In this document: in pieces, positions 43,026 to 50,623 of the stretch
How positions within the stretch are numbered: position 1 is the stretch's first letter
How the letters are laid out: every line of letters starts with the position of its first letter
Origin: Clostridia bacterium
Lineage (GTDB): Bacteria; Bacillota; Clostridia; Christensenellales; Aristaeellaceae
Assembly (NCBI GenBank): GCA_017465155.1
Contig: JAFTWV010000008.1
Coordinates: 1 to 59,456, forward strand
Direction: 5' to 3'
Length of the DNA: 59,456 nt
Translations under genes and position numbers: made by a program
The notes under the pieces: model-generated
Databases searched by the model: none
What the model was told of the DNA's origin: nothing
Seen by the model: only the letters and a program-made list of their open reading frames with translations

Positions 43026-43054
43026 ATCATAACACGGTTTGAGAGATTTTGCAA
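43026..43054 (-). promoter_or_regulatory. Promoter of the trpS T-box transcript
   Basis: TTGCAA (43049-43054), a 17-bp spacer and TATGAT (43026-43031) on the minus strand. Confidence 0.75.
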
Positions 43055-43243
43055 GCAAAAGATACGTGAAGGATTGCCGCCGGCCTTCCTCCCCTTCCTC
43101 GCCCGATCGTCTCCTGCGTAAACCGGATCAATGAAGCGTTCTCGCTCCATAGCCGCCATATTCTTCCCTGTCATCATTGTAAATAGGTTGAAATGTGAAA
43201 TACGGGCCTCGCGCAAGGTTTTACAATTTGACATACACATCAA

Positions 43244-43272
43244 TTGACATTTGCCCAGCGGTATGCTATATT
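43244..43272 (+). promoter_or_regulatory. Promoter of the SH3 protein gene
   Basis: Consensus TTGACA (43244-43249), a 17-bp spacer and TATATT (43267-43272). I see nothing else between 43055 and 43243. Confidence 0.75.
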
Positions 43273-43311
43273 TGAGTTACAATACTGTGAAACACATAAG
43301 GAGGCTTGATG

Positions 43312-44301
43312 ATGATGAAGCGGCTTATCCCGTTGCTTCTGCTGCTCTTGGCGGTTCTATTGACCGTTCCTGCGCTGGCTGCCAGCACCGAGGAGGAGTG
43401 GAATGCCAGCTGTAACTGGGTGATCACGCAGGATACGACGCTGTACAGCGCGTCCTATATCGGTGATATCAGCACCACCACGGACCTGTACACCTTCACG
43501 CCTGCCGGCGCCATCGCCGCCGGTTCCCGCGTCACCATCCGCAGCTCCTATGAAGACATGCGTCAGATCAGCTACTGGCACGGCGGTCAGCGCAGCGCAT
43601 GGGTCAAGGACTCCGCCGTCCGCTGGGCCAGCGCCAGTGCCGAACCCGAAACAGAAGGAACCGGCTCCACCGGCACGAGCGGCTATTACGGCGGCGGCTC
43701 CCGCAGTGTAGCGTACACCGGTGTTTGGGGCGGCTTCGATGTGACGCTCCTGGAGGAAGACGGCACGGAGACCGATGTATTCATCGAGACGCTGGGTACG
43801 GCGCAGTGCATCGTGTTTGACGGCGAGGAGATTCGCACCGTTGCCACCGCCGATCTGGTCTGGGACACTGAAGCTCCTGAAGATCAGCGCATGGCCGTGA
43901 TCCACGCCCCCCGCACCGGCAAGGCCACCCTGCGTGCTTCCGCCAGCAACAGCTCCCGCGCGCTTGGCCAGTGCGCCGCCGGCAAGATCGTGGTGGTGCT
44001 TAAGGTCGGCAAGGTTTACACCCGTGTGCTGTACGACGGACAGGAGGGCTGCGTTTACACAAGCGCACTGACCTTCTTCCCTGTGCTGGACAAGGAAGAC
44101 GTCGCCACCGCCATCCTCAGCTACAATGACCGCACCGATACCTCCGCTACCATCTCCGTCTACACCGCTACCAACGCAAACCGCAAGATTGATCAGTACC
44201 GCGTTGGCAACGAAGTCGCGGTATTTGGCGAGAGCGGCTCCTGGACAGAGATTGAGCTTGACGGCTATCACTGCTACGTTCTTTCAAAGTATCTGGATTA
44301 A
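43312..44301 (+). CDS. Secreted protein with SH3-like repeats
   Basis: 329 residues. A Leu-rich signal peptide (ends VPALAA) is followed by an SH3-like module (about 30-105), a Gly/Ser/Tyr linker, a beta-rich domain (about 125-195) and two more SH3-like modules (about 200-255 and 260-329; ATLRASASNSSRALGQ, YRVGNEVAVFGESGSWTEIE). A relative in style of the two proteins at the window start. The start is ambiguous: three ATGs in a row (43309, 43312, 43315) follow AAGGAGG; 43312 has the best spacing. Confidence 0.8.
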   Translation: MMKRLIPLLLLLLAVLLTVPALAASTEEEWNASCNWVITQDTTLYSASYIGDISTTTDLYTFTPAGAIAAGSRVTIRSSYEDMRQISYWHGGQRSAWVKDSAVRWASASAEPETEGTGSTGTSGYYGGGSRSVAYTGVWGGFDVTLLEEDGTETDVFIETLGTAQCIVFDGEEIRTVATADLVWDTEAPEDQRMAVIHAPRTGKATLRASASNSSRALGQCAAGKIVVVLKVGKVYTRVLYDGQEGCVYTSALTFFPVLDKEDVATAILSYNDRTDTSATISVYTATNANRKIDQYRVGNEVAVFGESGSWTEIELDGYHCYVLSKYLD

Positions 44302-44321
44302 ACCTGAAGTTTAGCCATACT

Positions 44322-44352
44322 GCATCCCGTTTTCCGCGGGATGCCTTTTTTT
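44322..44352 (+). terminator. Terminator of the SH3 protein gene
   Basis: GCATCCCG/CGGGATGC stem followed by CTTTTTTT. Confidence 0.85.
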
Positions 44353-44467
44353 GTTTCCGATTGCCTCCTGAGCACCCGCATTTCGCAGGATTTGCGCCTT
44401 TTTGACGCAATTGTTGCCAAGTGCGCAAAAAATACAGTCGAAAAGCGCTGAAAATCGTCAAAACCTA

Positions 44468-44496
44468 TTGACAGCAGACAGTGTGTATGGTTTAAT
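44468..44496 (+). promoter_or_regulatory. Promoter of the polyamine operon
   Basis: TTGACA (44468-44473), a 17-bp spacer and TTTAAT (44491-44496). Confidence 0.75.
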
Positions 44497-44503
44497 GTAT
44501 ATC

Positions 44504-44535
44504 GTTTTGAGGTTTAGTTTTGCTAAACTCAAAAC
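44504..44535 (+). promoter_or_regulatory. Large palindromic operator at the pot transcription start
   Basis: GTTTTGAG-g-TTTAG-TTTTG-CTAAA-CTCAAAAC is an almost perfect 32-bp palindrome right at the expected transcription start. The XRE-cupin regulator encoded next is the likely ligand, giving autoregulation of the whole operon. Confidence 0.7.
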
Positions 44536-44574
44536 CTGTCCCGCAGAAGATCCCGAAAACGAAAGGAGCAGCCT

Positions 44575-45117
44575 ATGGATATCGGAGAGAAGCTCCGGCA
44601 AATGCGTCTGCAGCGCGGCCTGACCCAGGAGGACATGGCAGATCGCTGCGAGCTGAGCAAGGGGTTCATATCTCAGGTGGAGCGCAATCTGGCCTCCCCG
44701 TCCATCGCCACGCTGACAGACATGCTGGAATGTCTGGGCAGCTCGCTGAGCCAGTTCTTCAGCGAGGCCAAGGACGAAAAGACCGTCTTCGCACCGCAGG
44801 ACATGTTCGTCAAGGAGGACGCCGAAGGGCTGCGCGGCTCAATCACATGGCTGGTGCCGGATGCACAGAAAAACGCCATGGAGCCCATTCTCGTCGAGCT
44901 TGACGAAGACGGCGCAAGCTACCCGCTCCCCCCGCACGAGGGCGAAGAGTTCGGCTATGTGCTCTCCGGCAGCATCCACCTCGTCATGGGCGAAAAGAAA
45001 ACCCGCGTGCGCACCGGATACAGCTTCTGCATCCACCCGCGCGAGTCTCACTACATCGCCAATGCCGGGAAGACCAAAGCCCGCGTCCTCTGGGTATCCA
45101 ACCCGCCCACATTCTGA
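44575..45117 (+). CDS. XRE-cupin transcriptional regulator of polyamine transport
   Basis: 180 residues. N-terminal XRE helix-turn-helix ([29 protein letters not shown]) and a C-terminal cupin (about 100-178; [20 protein letters not shown], with [12 protein letters not shown]), the layout of PuuR and related regulators. Cupin ligands here are probably polyamines, inferred from the potABCD genes downstream. GAAAGGAG precedes the start. First gene of the operon, under the palindromic operator. Confidence 0.9.
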   Translation: MDIGEKLRQMRLQRGLTQEDMADRCELSKGFISQVERNLASPSIATLTDMLECLGSSLSQFFSEAKDEKTVFAPQDMFVKEDAEGLRGSITWLVPDAQKNAMEPILVELDEDGASYPLPPHEGEEFGYVLSGSIHLVMGEKKTRVRTGYSFCIHPRESHYIANAGKTKARVLWVSNPPTF

Positions 45118-45184
45118 TTCACTGTCCCAATTCCGAATTCCACCTTCCGAATTCCGAATTTTTACGAAGGGAGTTACCCTTATC

Positions 45185-46276
45185 ATGAACAGCGAGCAGC
45201 TCAACGAGCGTATCAAGAAGGCCCGTCAGAAGGATCACCTGATCGACCTGATCGGCATCTCCAAGGAATATGACGGCGTAAAGGTCCTCAAGGACATCAA
45301 CCTGTACATCCGCAAGAAGGAGTTTGTGACCCTTCTGGGCCCCTCCGGCTGCGGCAAAACCACCACCCTGCGCATCATCGGCGGCTTTGAAACGCCCTCG
45401 GACGGCGCGCTGCTCTTTGAAGGTCAGGAGATCTCCGATCTGCCGCCCCACAAGCGCCGCGTCAATACCGTGTTCCAGAAATATGCGCTCTTCCCGCATC
45501 TGAATGTATATGACAACATCGCCTTCGGCCTGAAGCTGAAGAAGATGCCCAAGAAACAGATCGACGAGAAGGTCGAGCAAATGCTTGAGCTTGTGAATCT
45601 CAAGGGTTACGGCAAGCGGCATGTGGAGGCTCTCTCCGGCGGTCAGCAGCAGCGCGTGGCCATCGCCCGCAGCCTCGTCAACGAGCCGGAGGTTCTCCTG
45701 CTTGACGAGCCTCTGGGCGCGCTGGATCTCAAGCTCCGCAAGGACATGCAGCTGGAGCTCAAGTCCATGCAGCAGCGTCTGGGCATCACCTTCATCTATG
45801 TCACCCATGATCAGGAGGAAGCCCTGACCATGTCCGACACCATCGTCGTCATGAAGGACGGCACCATCCAGCAGATCGGTGATCCCAAGTCCATCTATGA
45901 CGAACCGGCCAATGCCTTTGTCGCAGACTTCATCGGCGAAAGCAACATCCTGCGCGGCACCATGGTCAAGGACGAGCTGGTCAGCTTTGCCGGCGCAGAC
46001 TTCCCCTGCGTGGACTCCGGCTTTGGCGAGAACGCGCCGGTGGATGTAGTCATCCGCCCCGAGGATATCATGCTGGTGGGCGAGGATGTAGGACAAATCG
46101 TCGGCACGGTCAGCTCCGTGCTGTTCAAGGGCGTTCACTATGAGATGATGATCGACGCCGGCGAATACACCTTCAAGGTGCATTCTACCTCCATGCAGCC
46201 GCAGGGCAGCAAGGTCGGCATGAACATCGTGCCCTTCAACATCCACATCATGAAGCCGATGACGGAGGTCAACTGA
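45185..46276 (+). CDS. potA: Spermidine/putrescine ABC transporter ATPase
   Basis: 363 residues. ABC ATPase with Walker [11 protein letters not shown]-loop [10 protein letters not shown], signature LSGGQQQR, Walker [12 protein letters not shown] and switch His ([10 protein letters not shown]), then a C-terminal TOBE-type regulatory domain (about 275-363). Energises polyamine import with PotBC and PotD. GAAGGGAG lies about 11 nt before the ATG at 45185. The leader 45126-45163 holds direct repeats of ATTCCGAATTCC. Confidence 0.95.
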   Translation: MNSEQLNERIKKARQKDHLIDLIGISKEYDGVKVLKDINLYIRKKEFVTLLGPSGCGKTTTLRIIGGFETPSDGALLFEGQEISDLPPHKRRVNTVFQKYALFPHLNVYDNIAFGLKLKKMPKKQIDEKVEQMLELVNLKGYGKRHVEALSGGQQQRVAIARSLVNEPEVLLLDEPLGALDLKLRKDMQLELKSMQQRLGITFIYVTHDQEEALTMSDTIVVMKDGTIQQIGDPKSIYDEPANAFVADFIGESNILRGTMVKDELVSFAGADFPCVDSGFGENAPVDVVIRPEDIMLVGEDVGQIVGTVSSVLFKGVHYEMMIDAGEYTFKVHSTSMQPQGSKVGMNIVPFNIHIMKPMTEVN

Positions 46277-46277
46277 C

Positions 46278-47279
46278 ATGATCTCGAACGTATCGCTCCC
46301 CTGGTGGGCATGGGCGGCGATGGGCGTGGGCCTGGTGGTCTTCATCGCAATGATCGCCATGACCATCAAGCGCAACCGCGGCATGCACCGTTCTCTTTTT
46401 GCTTCGCCCTATACGCTGTGGATGATCATCTTCACCGTTGTGCCCGTCATCCTGATCAGCTATTATGCCTTCACCGACGCCAACGGTCATTTCACGCTGG
46501 ATAACTTCAAGAATTTCTGGGACTCCCATTACGAGGCAAACAAGGTCATCGCCGCAGAGGGCAAGCGCCTTGGCGTTGACTATTCTCAGTACATCGTGCG
46601 CGGAACAGTCAACTGGGACACGCTGGTCTATTCCCTCTGGATGGCCTTCCAGTGCACGGTCATCTGCCTGCTGCTGGGGTATCCTGCCGCGCTGTTCATG
46701 GCAGACCGCAAGATGAAACTGGGTTCCACGCTGGTGGTGCTGTTCATCATCCCCATGTGGATGAACTTCCTGCTGCGCACGGTGGCCTGGATGAGCCTGC
46801 TGGAGGATTCCGGCCTGATTAACTCGCTCCTGAAATCTCTCGGGTTTGAGGGCGTACAGCTGATGTATACCTCCAACACAGTGCTGCTGGGTATGGTGTA
46901 CAACTACCTGCCCTTCATGGTCTTCCCCATCTACACGGTGCTGAACAAGATGGACTTCCGTCTGTCCGAGGCGGCTGCCGATCTGGGCTGCAACAGCTTC
47001 CAGACGCTGTACAAGGTGACGGTTCCCCTGTCCGTGCCTGGCATCGTCTCCGGCATCACGATGGTGTTCATGCCCTCTGTGACCACTTTCTTCATCCCGC
47101 GCGTGCTGGGCGGCGGCTACACGATGATGTTCGGCGACCTGATCGAATCGAAGTTCCTCACCGAGGGCAACTGGAACGCAGGCTCTGCGCTCTCTCTCCT
47201 GATGATGCTGCTGATCCTGGTAAGTCTCTCTATCCTGCGCAAGGTCGATCCCAACGGCGAAGGAGGCGGTCTGGCATGA
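46278..47279 (+). CDS. potB: Spermidine/putrescine ABC transporter permease
   Basis: 333 residues. It has an extra N-terminal membrane segment, then the six-segment PotB core with the EAA loop SEAAADLGCNSFQTLYKVTVPLS. Longer than E. coli PotB because of the N-terminal segment and an inserted external loop (about 70-105). The ribosome site CGGAGG lies in the end of potA; spacing is 1 nt between genes. Confidence 0.93.
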   Translation: MISNVSLPWWAWAAMGVGLVVFIAMIAMTIKRNRGMHRSLFASPYTLWMIIFTVVPVILISYYAFTDANGHFTLDNFKNFWDSHYEANKVIAAEGKRLGVDYSQYIVRGTVNWDTLVYSLWMAFQCTVICLLLGYPAALFMADRKMKLGSTLVVLFIIPMWMNFLLRTVAWMSLLEDSGLINSLLKSLGFEGVQLMYTSNTVLLGMVYNYLPFMVFPIYTVLNKMDFRLSEAAADLGCNSFQTLYKVTVPLSVPGIVSGITMVFMPSVTTFFIPRVLGGGYTMMFGDLIESKFLTEGNWNAGSALSLLMMLLILVSLSILRKVDPNGEGGGLA

Positions 47280-48043
47280 TGAAGCTGCTCAAAAAGTGCT
47301 ACCTCGGCCTCATCATGGTGTTCCTGTACATCCCGATCGTCGTGCTGATCATCCAGAGCTTCAACGCCGGCGAAAGCCGCGCAAACTGGGAGGGCTTCAG
47401 CTTCCGCTGGTATATTGAGCTCCTGCAGGACGAACGCATCCTCAATGCGCTGTATGTCACCGTTTCCATTGCAGTCATCGCCATGATTGTATCCACAATC
47501 CTCGGTACGCTGGCCGCCATTGGCATCCATGCCATGCGCAAGCGTCCGCAGGCGATGATGATGACACTGACCAATCTGCCCAACACCATGCCCGACATCG
47601 TCACCGGTATCAGCCTGATGCTGCTGGTCCTCTTCACAAAGGTGGAACGCGGCTATGTGACGATGCTGCTGGCCCACATCACCTTTGACACCCCCTATGT
47701 GATCCTGTCCGTGCTGCCCAAGCTCAAGCAGATGAACCGCCACACCTACGAGGCGGCGCTGGATCTTGGCGCCACACCCGTGTATGCACTGTTCCACGTC
47801 ATCATCCCGCAATGCAAGCAGGGCATCATCACGGGCGCGATGCTGGCCTTCACGCTGTCGCTGGACGACTTCACCATCAGCTACTTCACCACGTCTCCCC
47901 TGGTGCAGAACCTGTCCACACTGATCTATTCCGCCACCCGTACCGGCATCGATCCCACGCTGAATGCGCTGTCCGCGCTGATGTTCGTGGCGCTGCTGGT
48001 TCTGCTGCTGATCGTCAACCGCCGCACGGCCGAGGATAAGTAA
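47276..48043 (+). CDS. potC: Spermidine/putrescine ABC transporter permease
   Basis: 255 residues, six membrane segments, EAA loop YEAALDLGATPVYALFHVIIPQCK. Its ATG overlaps the potB stop as ATGA, with GGAGGCGG upstream. Forms the membrane channel with PotB. Confidence 0.94.
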   Translation: MMKLLKKCYLGLIMVFLYIPIVVLIIQSFNAGESRANWEGFSFRWYIELLQDERILNALYVTVSIAVIAMIVSTILGTLAAIGIHAMRKRPQAMMMTLTNLPNTMPDIVTGISLMLLVLFTKVERGYVTMLLAHITFDTPYVILSVLPKLKQMNRHTYEAALDLGATPVYALFHVIIPQCKQGIITGAMLAFTLSLDDFTISYFTTSPLVQNLSTLIYSATRTGIDPTLNALSALMFVALLVLLLIVNRRTAEDK

Positions 48044-48057
48044 GGAGGATGCGCGAT

Positions 48058-49221
48058 ATGAATATGAAACGGTTCCTCCTCCTGCTGCTGGTGCTTGCAT
48101 TGGCGCTGCCCCTGACAGCCTGCCAGCCCTCCAGTGACAGCGCTGACGCCCCTGCCCCTGCTTCCGGCGGCGTAGTCAACGTCTTTAACTGGGAAGATTA
48201 CATCGACCCCGCCGTGATCGAGCTGTTCGAAGAGCAGACGGGCATCACCGTCAACTACATGTGCTTCACCACCGTGGAGGACATGATCGTGCAGGTCGAA
48301 GCCAACCCCGGCGCCTTCGACGTGTGCTTCCCCTCGGACTACATCATCGAGCGCATGAAGAACAAGGGCATGCTGTCGGAGATCAACTTCGCCAATATCC
48401 CCAACGCCGATCCCGCCAACCCCGAAACCTGCCAGACCGATCCCTACCTGCTCAAACCTGACTACGACCCGGACAACAAGTACTCCGTCCCTTACATGTG
48501 GGGTACAGTGGGCGTGCTGTACAACGTGGAGATGATGGAGAAGCTGGTGCCCGAGTTCGACCCCGAGAACACCTCCTGGTCGATCCTGTGGGACGAGCGC
48601 CTGATGAGCAACGTCATCATGATGGACTCCATCCGCGACAGCATGGGCGTGACGCTGAAGTACCTGGGCTACAGCGCGAACTCTACCGTGATTCCTGAGC
48701 TGTTCGCCGCCCGCGACAAGTTGATCGAGCAGAAAAAGCTGGGTGTGGTGAAGGCCTATCAGGTAGACGAAACGAAGGACAAGATGGCCGCCGGCGAGGC
48801 CGCAATGGCCGTGATGTGGTCGGGCGACGCGCTCTATGCCATCGACAAGGCTGGCGACGACGTTGAACTGGGCTACTTCATCCCCGTCGAGGGCTCTAAT
48901 GTCTGGTGTGACGCCGCCGTCATCCCCACGACCGCCAAGAACAAGGAAAACGCCGAGAAGTTCATCAACTTCCTCTGCGACCCCGAGATCGCCGCGCTGA
49001 ACTGGAACTACATCTGGTATTCCTCCCCCAACATGGGCGCGATTGAGCTGATCGAAGCCGGCTCGGAAGAACTGGAGCTCGAAGCCTACGAATACCGCGA
49101 GGATACCGCCCTCTACCCCACCGAGGAAATCAAAAACAAGTGCGAGTTTTTCCGCGACATCCCGGAGAATTACTTGAGCGTTTATGAAGCGCTTTGGATG
49201 GATCTGAAGAATACGAAGTAA
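48058..49221 (+). CDS. potD: Spermidine/putrescine-binding lipoprotein
   Basis: 387 residues. Lipoprotein signal with lipobox LTAC (MNMKRFLLLLLVLALALPLTAC), an acidic Ala/Pro linker, then the PotD fold starting VVNVFNWEDYIDPAVIELFEEQTG. Acidic and aromatic residues for amine binding (WED, SDYIIE, WGTVGV) are present. I chose the Met at 48058 because AAGGAGG lies 9 nt upstream; the Met at 48049 abuts that site. Last gene of the operon. Confidence 0.94.
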   Translation: MNMKRFLLLLLVLALALPLTACQPSSDSADAPAPASGGVVNVFNWEDYIDPAVIELFEEQTGITVNYMCFTTVEDMIVQVEANPGAFDVCFPSDYIIERMKNKGMLSEINFANIPNADPANPETCQTDPYLLKPDYDPDNKYSVPYMWGTVGVLYNVEMMEKLVPEFDPENTSWSILWDERLMSNVIMMDSIRDSMGVTLKYLGYSANSTVIPELFAARDKLIEQKKLGVVKAYQVDETKDKMAAGEAAMAVMWSGDALYAIDKAGDDVELGYFIPVEGSNVWCDAAVIPTTAKNKENAEKFINFLCDPEIAALNWNYIWYSSPNMGAIELIEAGSEELELEAYEYREDTALYPTEEIKNKCEFFRDIPENYLSVYEALWMDLKNTK

Positions 49222-49229
49222 ACATCAAA

Positions 49230-49286
49230 CCCGTTGTATACGGCACTTCCTGAATCAGAAGTATCCGCATACAACGGGCTTTTTTA
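49230..49286. terminator. Terminator after potD
   Basis: Long stem, CCCGTTGTAT pairing with ATACAACGGG, with inner paired segments, followed by CTTTTTTA. It overlaps the stop of the convergent gene and works for both strands. Confidence 0.85.
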
Positions 49287-49976
49287 TCTGAATCTGAACG
49301 TCACATAGAACCCATCTTCGTCCGCAACCTTCGCATCAACATGAGCATCCGGGCAATTATTCTCTACTGTTGCAACAATCGCATCAGCTGCACTATTGAG
49401 TGAGGCTCCCTGTGCTTTCAGCCGTTCTACCGCAATGCCAACCCAAGAGCGCAGATTTTCTATCTTTTCTGACTCGTATTCCACATCATCGCCATTGATA
49501 GAGAAACCTTCGCCAAGCTCCATACCCAAAATGTGCTGTATACCGCCCATTCCATAGTCAAAATCAAACTTAAACTTAGCATGAGCATTCGAATCATCAG
49601 TCCCGAACTTCAGCTTTATGACTATCCAATACAAATGCTTATCACGTTCAGGATATTTTCTCTGAATCCAGTTATATGTGGTACAGGCCAATCTGGCGAA
49701 AGCTTCCACCGCATCATGTGCATCCTGAGGCATATGATAGGGTCTCGACTTCTGTGGTGTAGGGTTTGAAGCAGGGGCATGCCCGTCCAGTTTTGCCTGT
49801 ATAGCTGTAACTGCAACGATGATTCCGCCCCATATACAACCAATCACAACCCAAGCGAATACTCCTGCTGCACTAAAATTCAATTGTGAGATTATTCCCA
49901 AACCTACCACAGCCGCCATTACTACCCATGCTTTCGTATGATCCTTTAGACTCCTGACAAAAATATGCTCATCCAT
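49284..49976 (-). CDS. Hypothetical two-helix membrane protein
   Basis: 230 residues. Two hydrophobic helices (about 17-35 and 38-60) are followed by a cytosolic-looking domain (about 80-230) of mixed alpha/beta type with FKFDFDYGMGGIQHILGMELGEGF and a final strand DGFYVTFRFR. I do not recognise the domain. Its start overlaps the stop of the Cys-rich gene by 8 nt, so both are one unit. Local sequence is more A/T-rich than the neighbours, hinting at a separate origin. Confidence 0.65.
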   Translation of the reverse strand: MDEHIFVRSLKDHTKAWVVMAAVVGLGIISQLNFSAAGVFAWVVIGCIWGGIIVAVTAIQAKLDGHAPASNPTPQKSRPYHMPQDAHDAVEAFARLACTTYNWIQRKYPERDKHLYWIVIKLKFGTDDSNAHAKFKFDFDYGMGGIQHILGMELGEGFSINGDDVEYESEKIENLRSWVGIAVERLKAQGASLNSAADAIVATVENNCPDAHVDAKVADEDGFYVTFRFR

Positions 49977-50187
49977 TATTGACGTTCACTTCCTCTCGCT
50001 TCATCATGTCATGTTCCAGCGATACTTCAAAGCACCATCTCCTGCTCCCGTCCACAAACCCCCGACATCCATAGGTATTCTGATCAGACTTCTCATACCG
50101 CCGGGAATAGGGGCACCAGCGCTCGCCATACTTGTTCACATCCGACGATCCCTGCCACAGGGCACATTCACCACAATAGCTTGCCAT
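49969..50187 (-). CDS. Small Cys-rich protein
   Basis: 72 residues with five cysteines (YCGECALW, WCPYSRRY, YGCRGF, WCFE), probably a small zinc-binding domain. Not recognised. I chose the Met at 50187 because GGAGG lies 9 nt upstream. First gene of the two-gene minus-strand unit and divergent from the XRE gene. Confidence 0.65.
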   Translation of the reverse strand: MASYCGECALWQGSSDVNKYGERWCPYSRRYEKSDQNTYGCRGFVDGSRRWCFEVSLEHDMMKREEVNVNNG

Positions 50188-50215
50188 AGCGAACGACCTC
50201 CAAACAGTCATTATG

Positions 50216-50231
50216 TACATCATACGATGTA
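50216..50231. promoter_or_regulatory. Operator-like palindrome 1
   Basis: TACATC-ATAC-GATGTA, a perfect 6-bp inverted repeat between the divergent genes. Likely XRE-binding site. Confidence 0.6.
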
Positions 50232-50242
50232 TTTCCACGCAT

Positions 50243-50254
50243 ATGATACATCAT
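50243..50254. promoter_or_regulatory. Operator-like palindrome 2
   Basis: ATGAT-AC-ATCAT shares the ACATCAT core with palindrome 1, about 27 bp away. Confidence 0.5.
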
Positions 50255-50298
50255 TTGTGGTATTTTGTCAATAATGATTTTCGAGGGGGGTGTTGTTC

Positions 50299-50538
50299 AT
50301 GCACTATCGTCGTCTGCGTGATCTGCGTGAAGATCACGATATGACACAGGATGAACTCGTCCGCAAGCTTGGCATGCACAAGACCACCTACACCAACTAC
50401 GAGCAAGGTAAGCGCGAGATCCCCTTCTGGCTGGTGATCAAGCTGGCGCAGCTTTACAACGTCTCCATTGATTACATCGCCGAACTGACCAACATCCCTT
50501 CTCCCCTGCACAACACCAATATCTATACCGATACATAA
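50299..50538 (+). CDS. Small XRE-family regulator
   Basis: 79 residues, a single XRE helix-turn-helix (LREDHDMTQDELVRKLGMHKTTYTNYEQGKREI) followed by FWLVIKLAQLYNVSIDYI. Phage-repressor-like size and fold. I chose the Met at 50299 with GAGGGGGG 9 nt upstream. It probably represses the divergent Cys-rich/membrane unit and itself through the two palindromes. Confidence 0.88.
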   Translation: MHYRRLRDLREDHDMTQDELVRKLGMHKTTYTNYEQGKREIPFWLVIKLAQLYNVSIDYIAELTNIPSPLHNTNIYTDT

Positions 50539-50577
50539 CAGCCGCCTGACCTTCGCAAGAACGTCAAGCGGCTGTTT
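50538..50577 (+). terminator. Terminator of the XRE gene
   Basis: ACAGCCGC pairs with GCGGCTGT with inner TGAC/GTCA, followed by TTTGC. Confidence 0.65.
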
Positions 50578-50582
50578 GCATG

Positions 50583-50612
50583 CAAAAGGGAGAGTCCTCA
50601 GCGGACTCTCCC
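50583..50612 (-). terminator. Terminator of the argF-carA-carB operon
   Basis: Perfect 10-bp stem GGGAGAGTCC/GGACTCTCCC followed on the minus strand by TTTTGC. Confidence 0.85.
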
Positions 50613-50623
50613 CTTCTGTTTAT

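Noticed and set aside
49284-50538. Prophage remnant
   Set aside because: Only a small XRE regulator looks phage-like; there is no integrase, portal, terminase or other structural gene.
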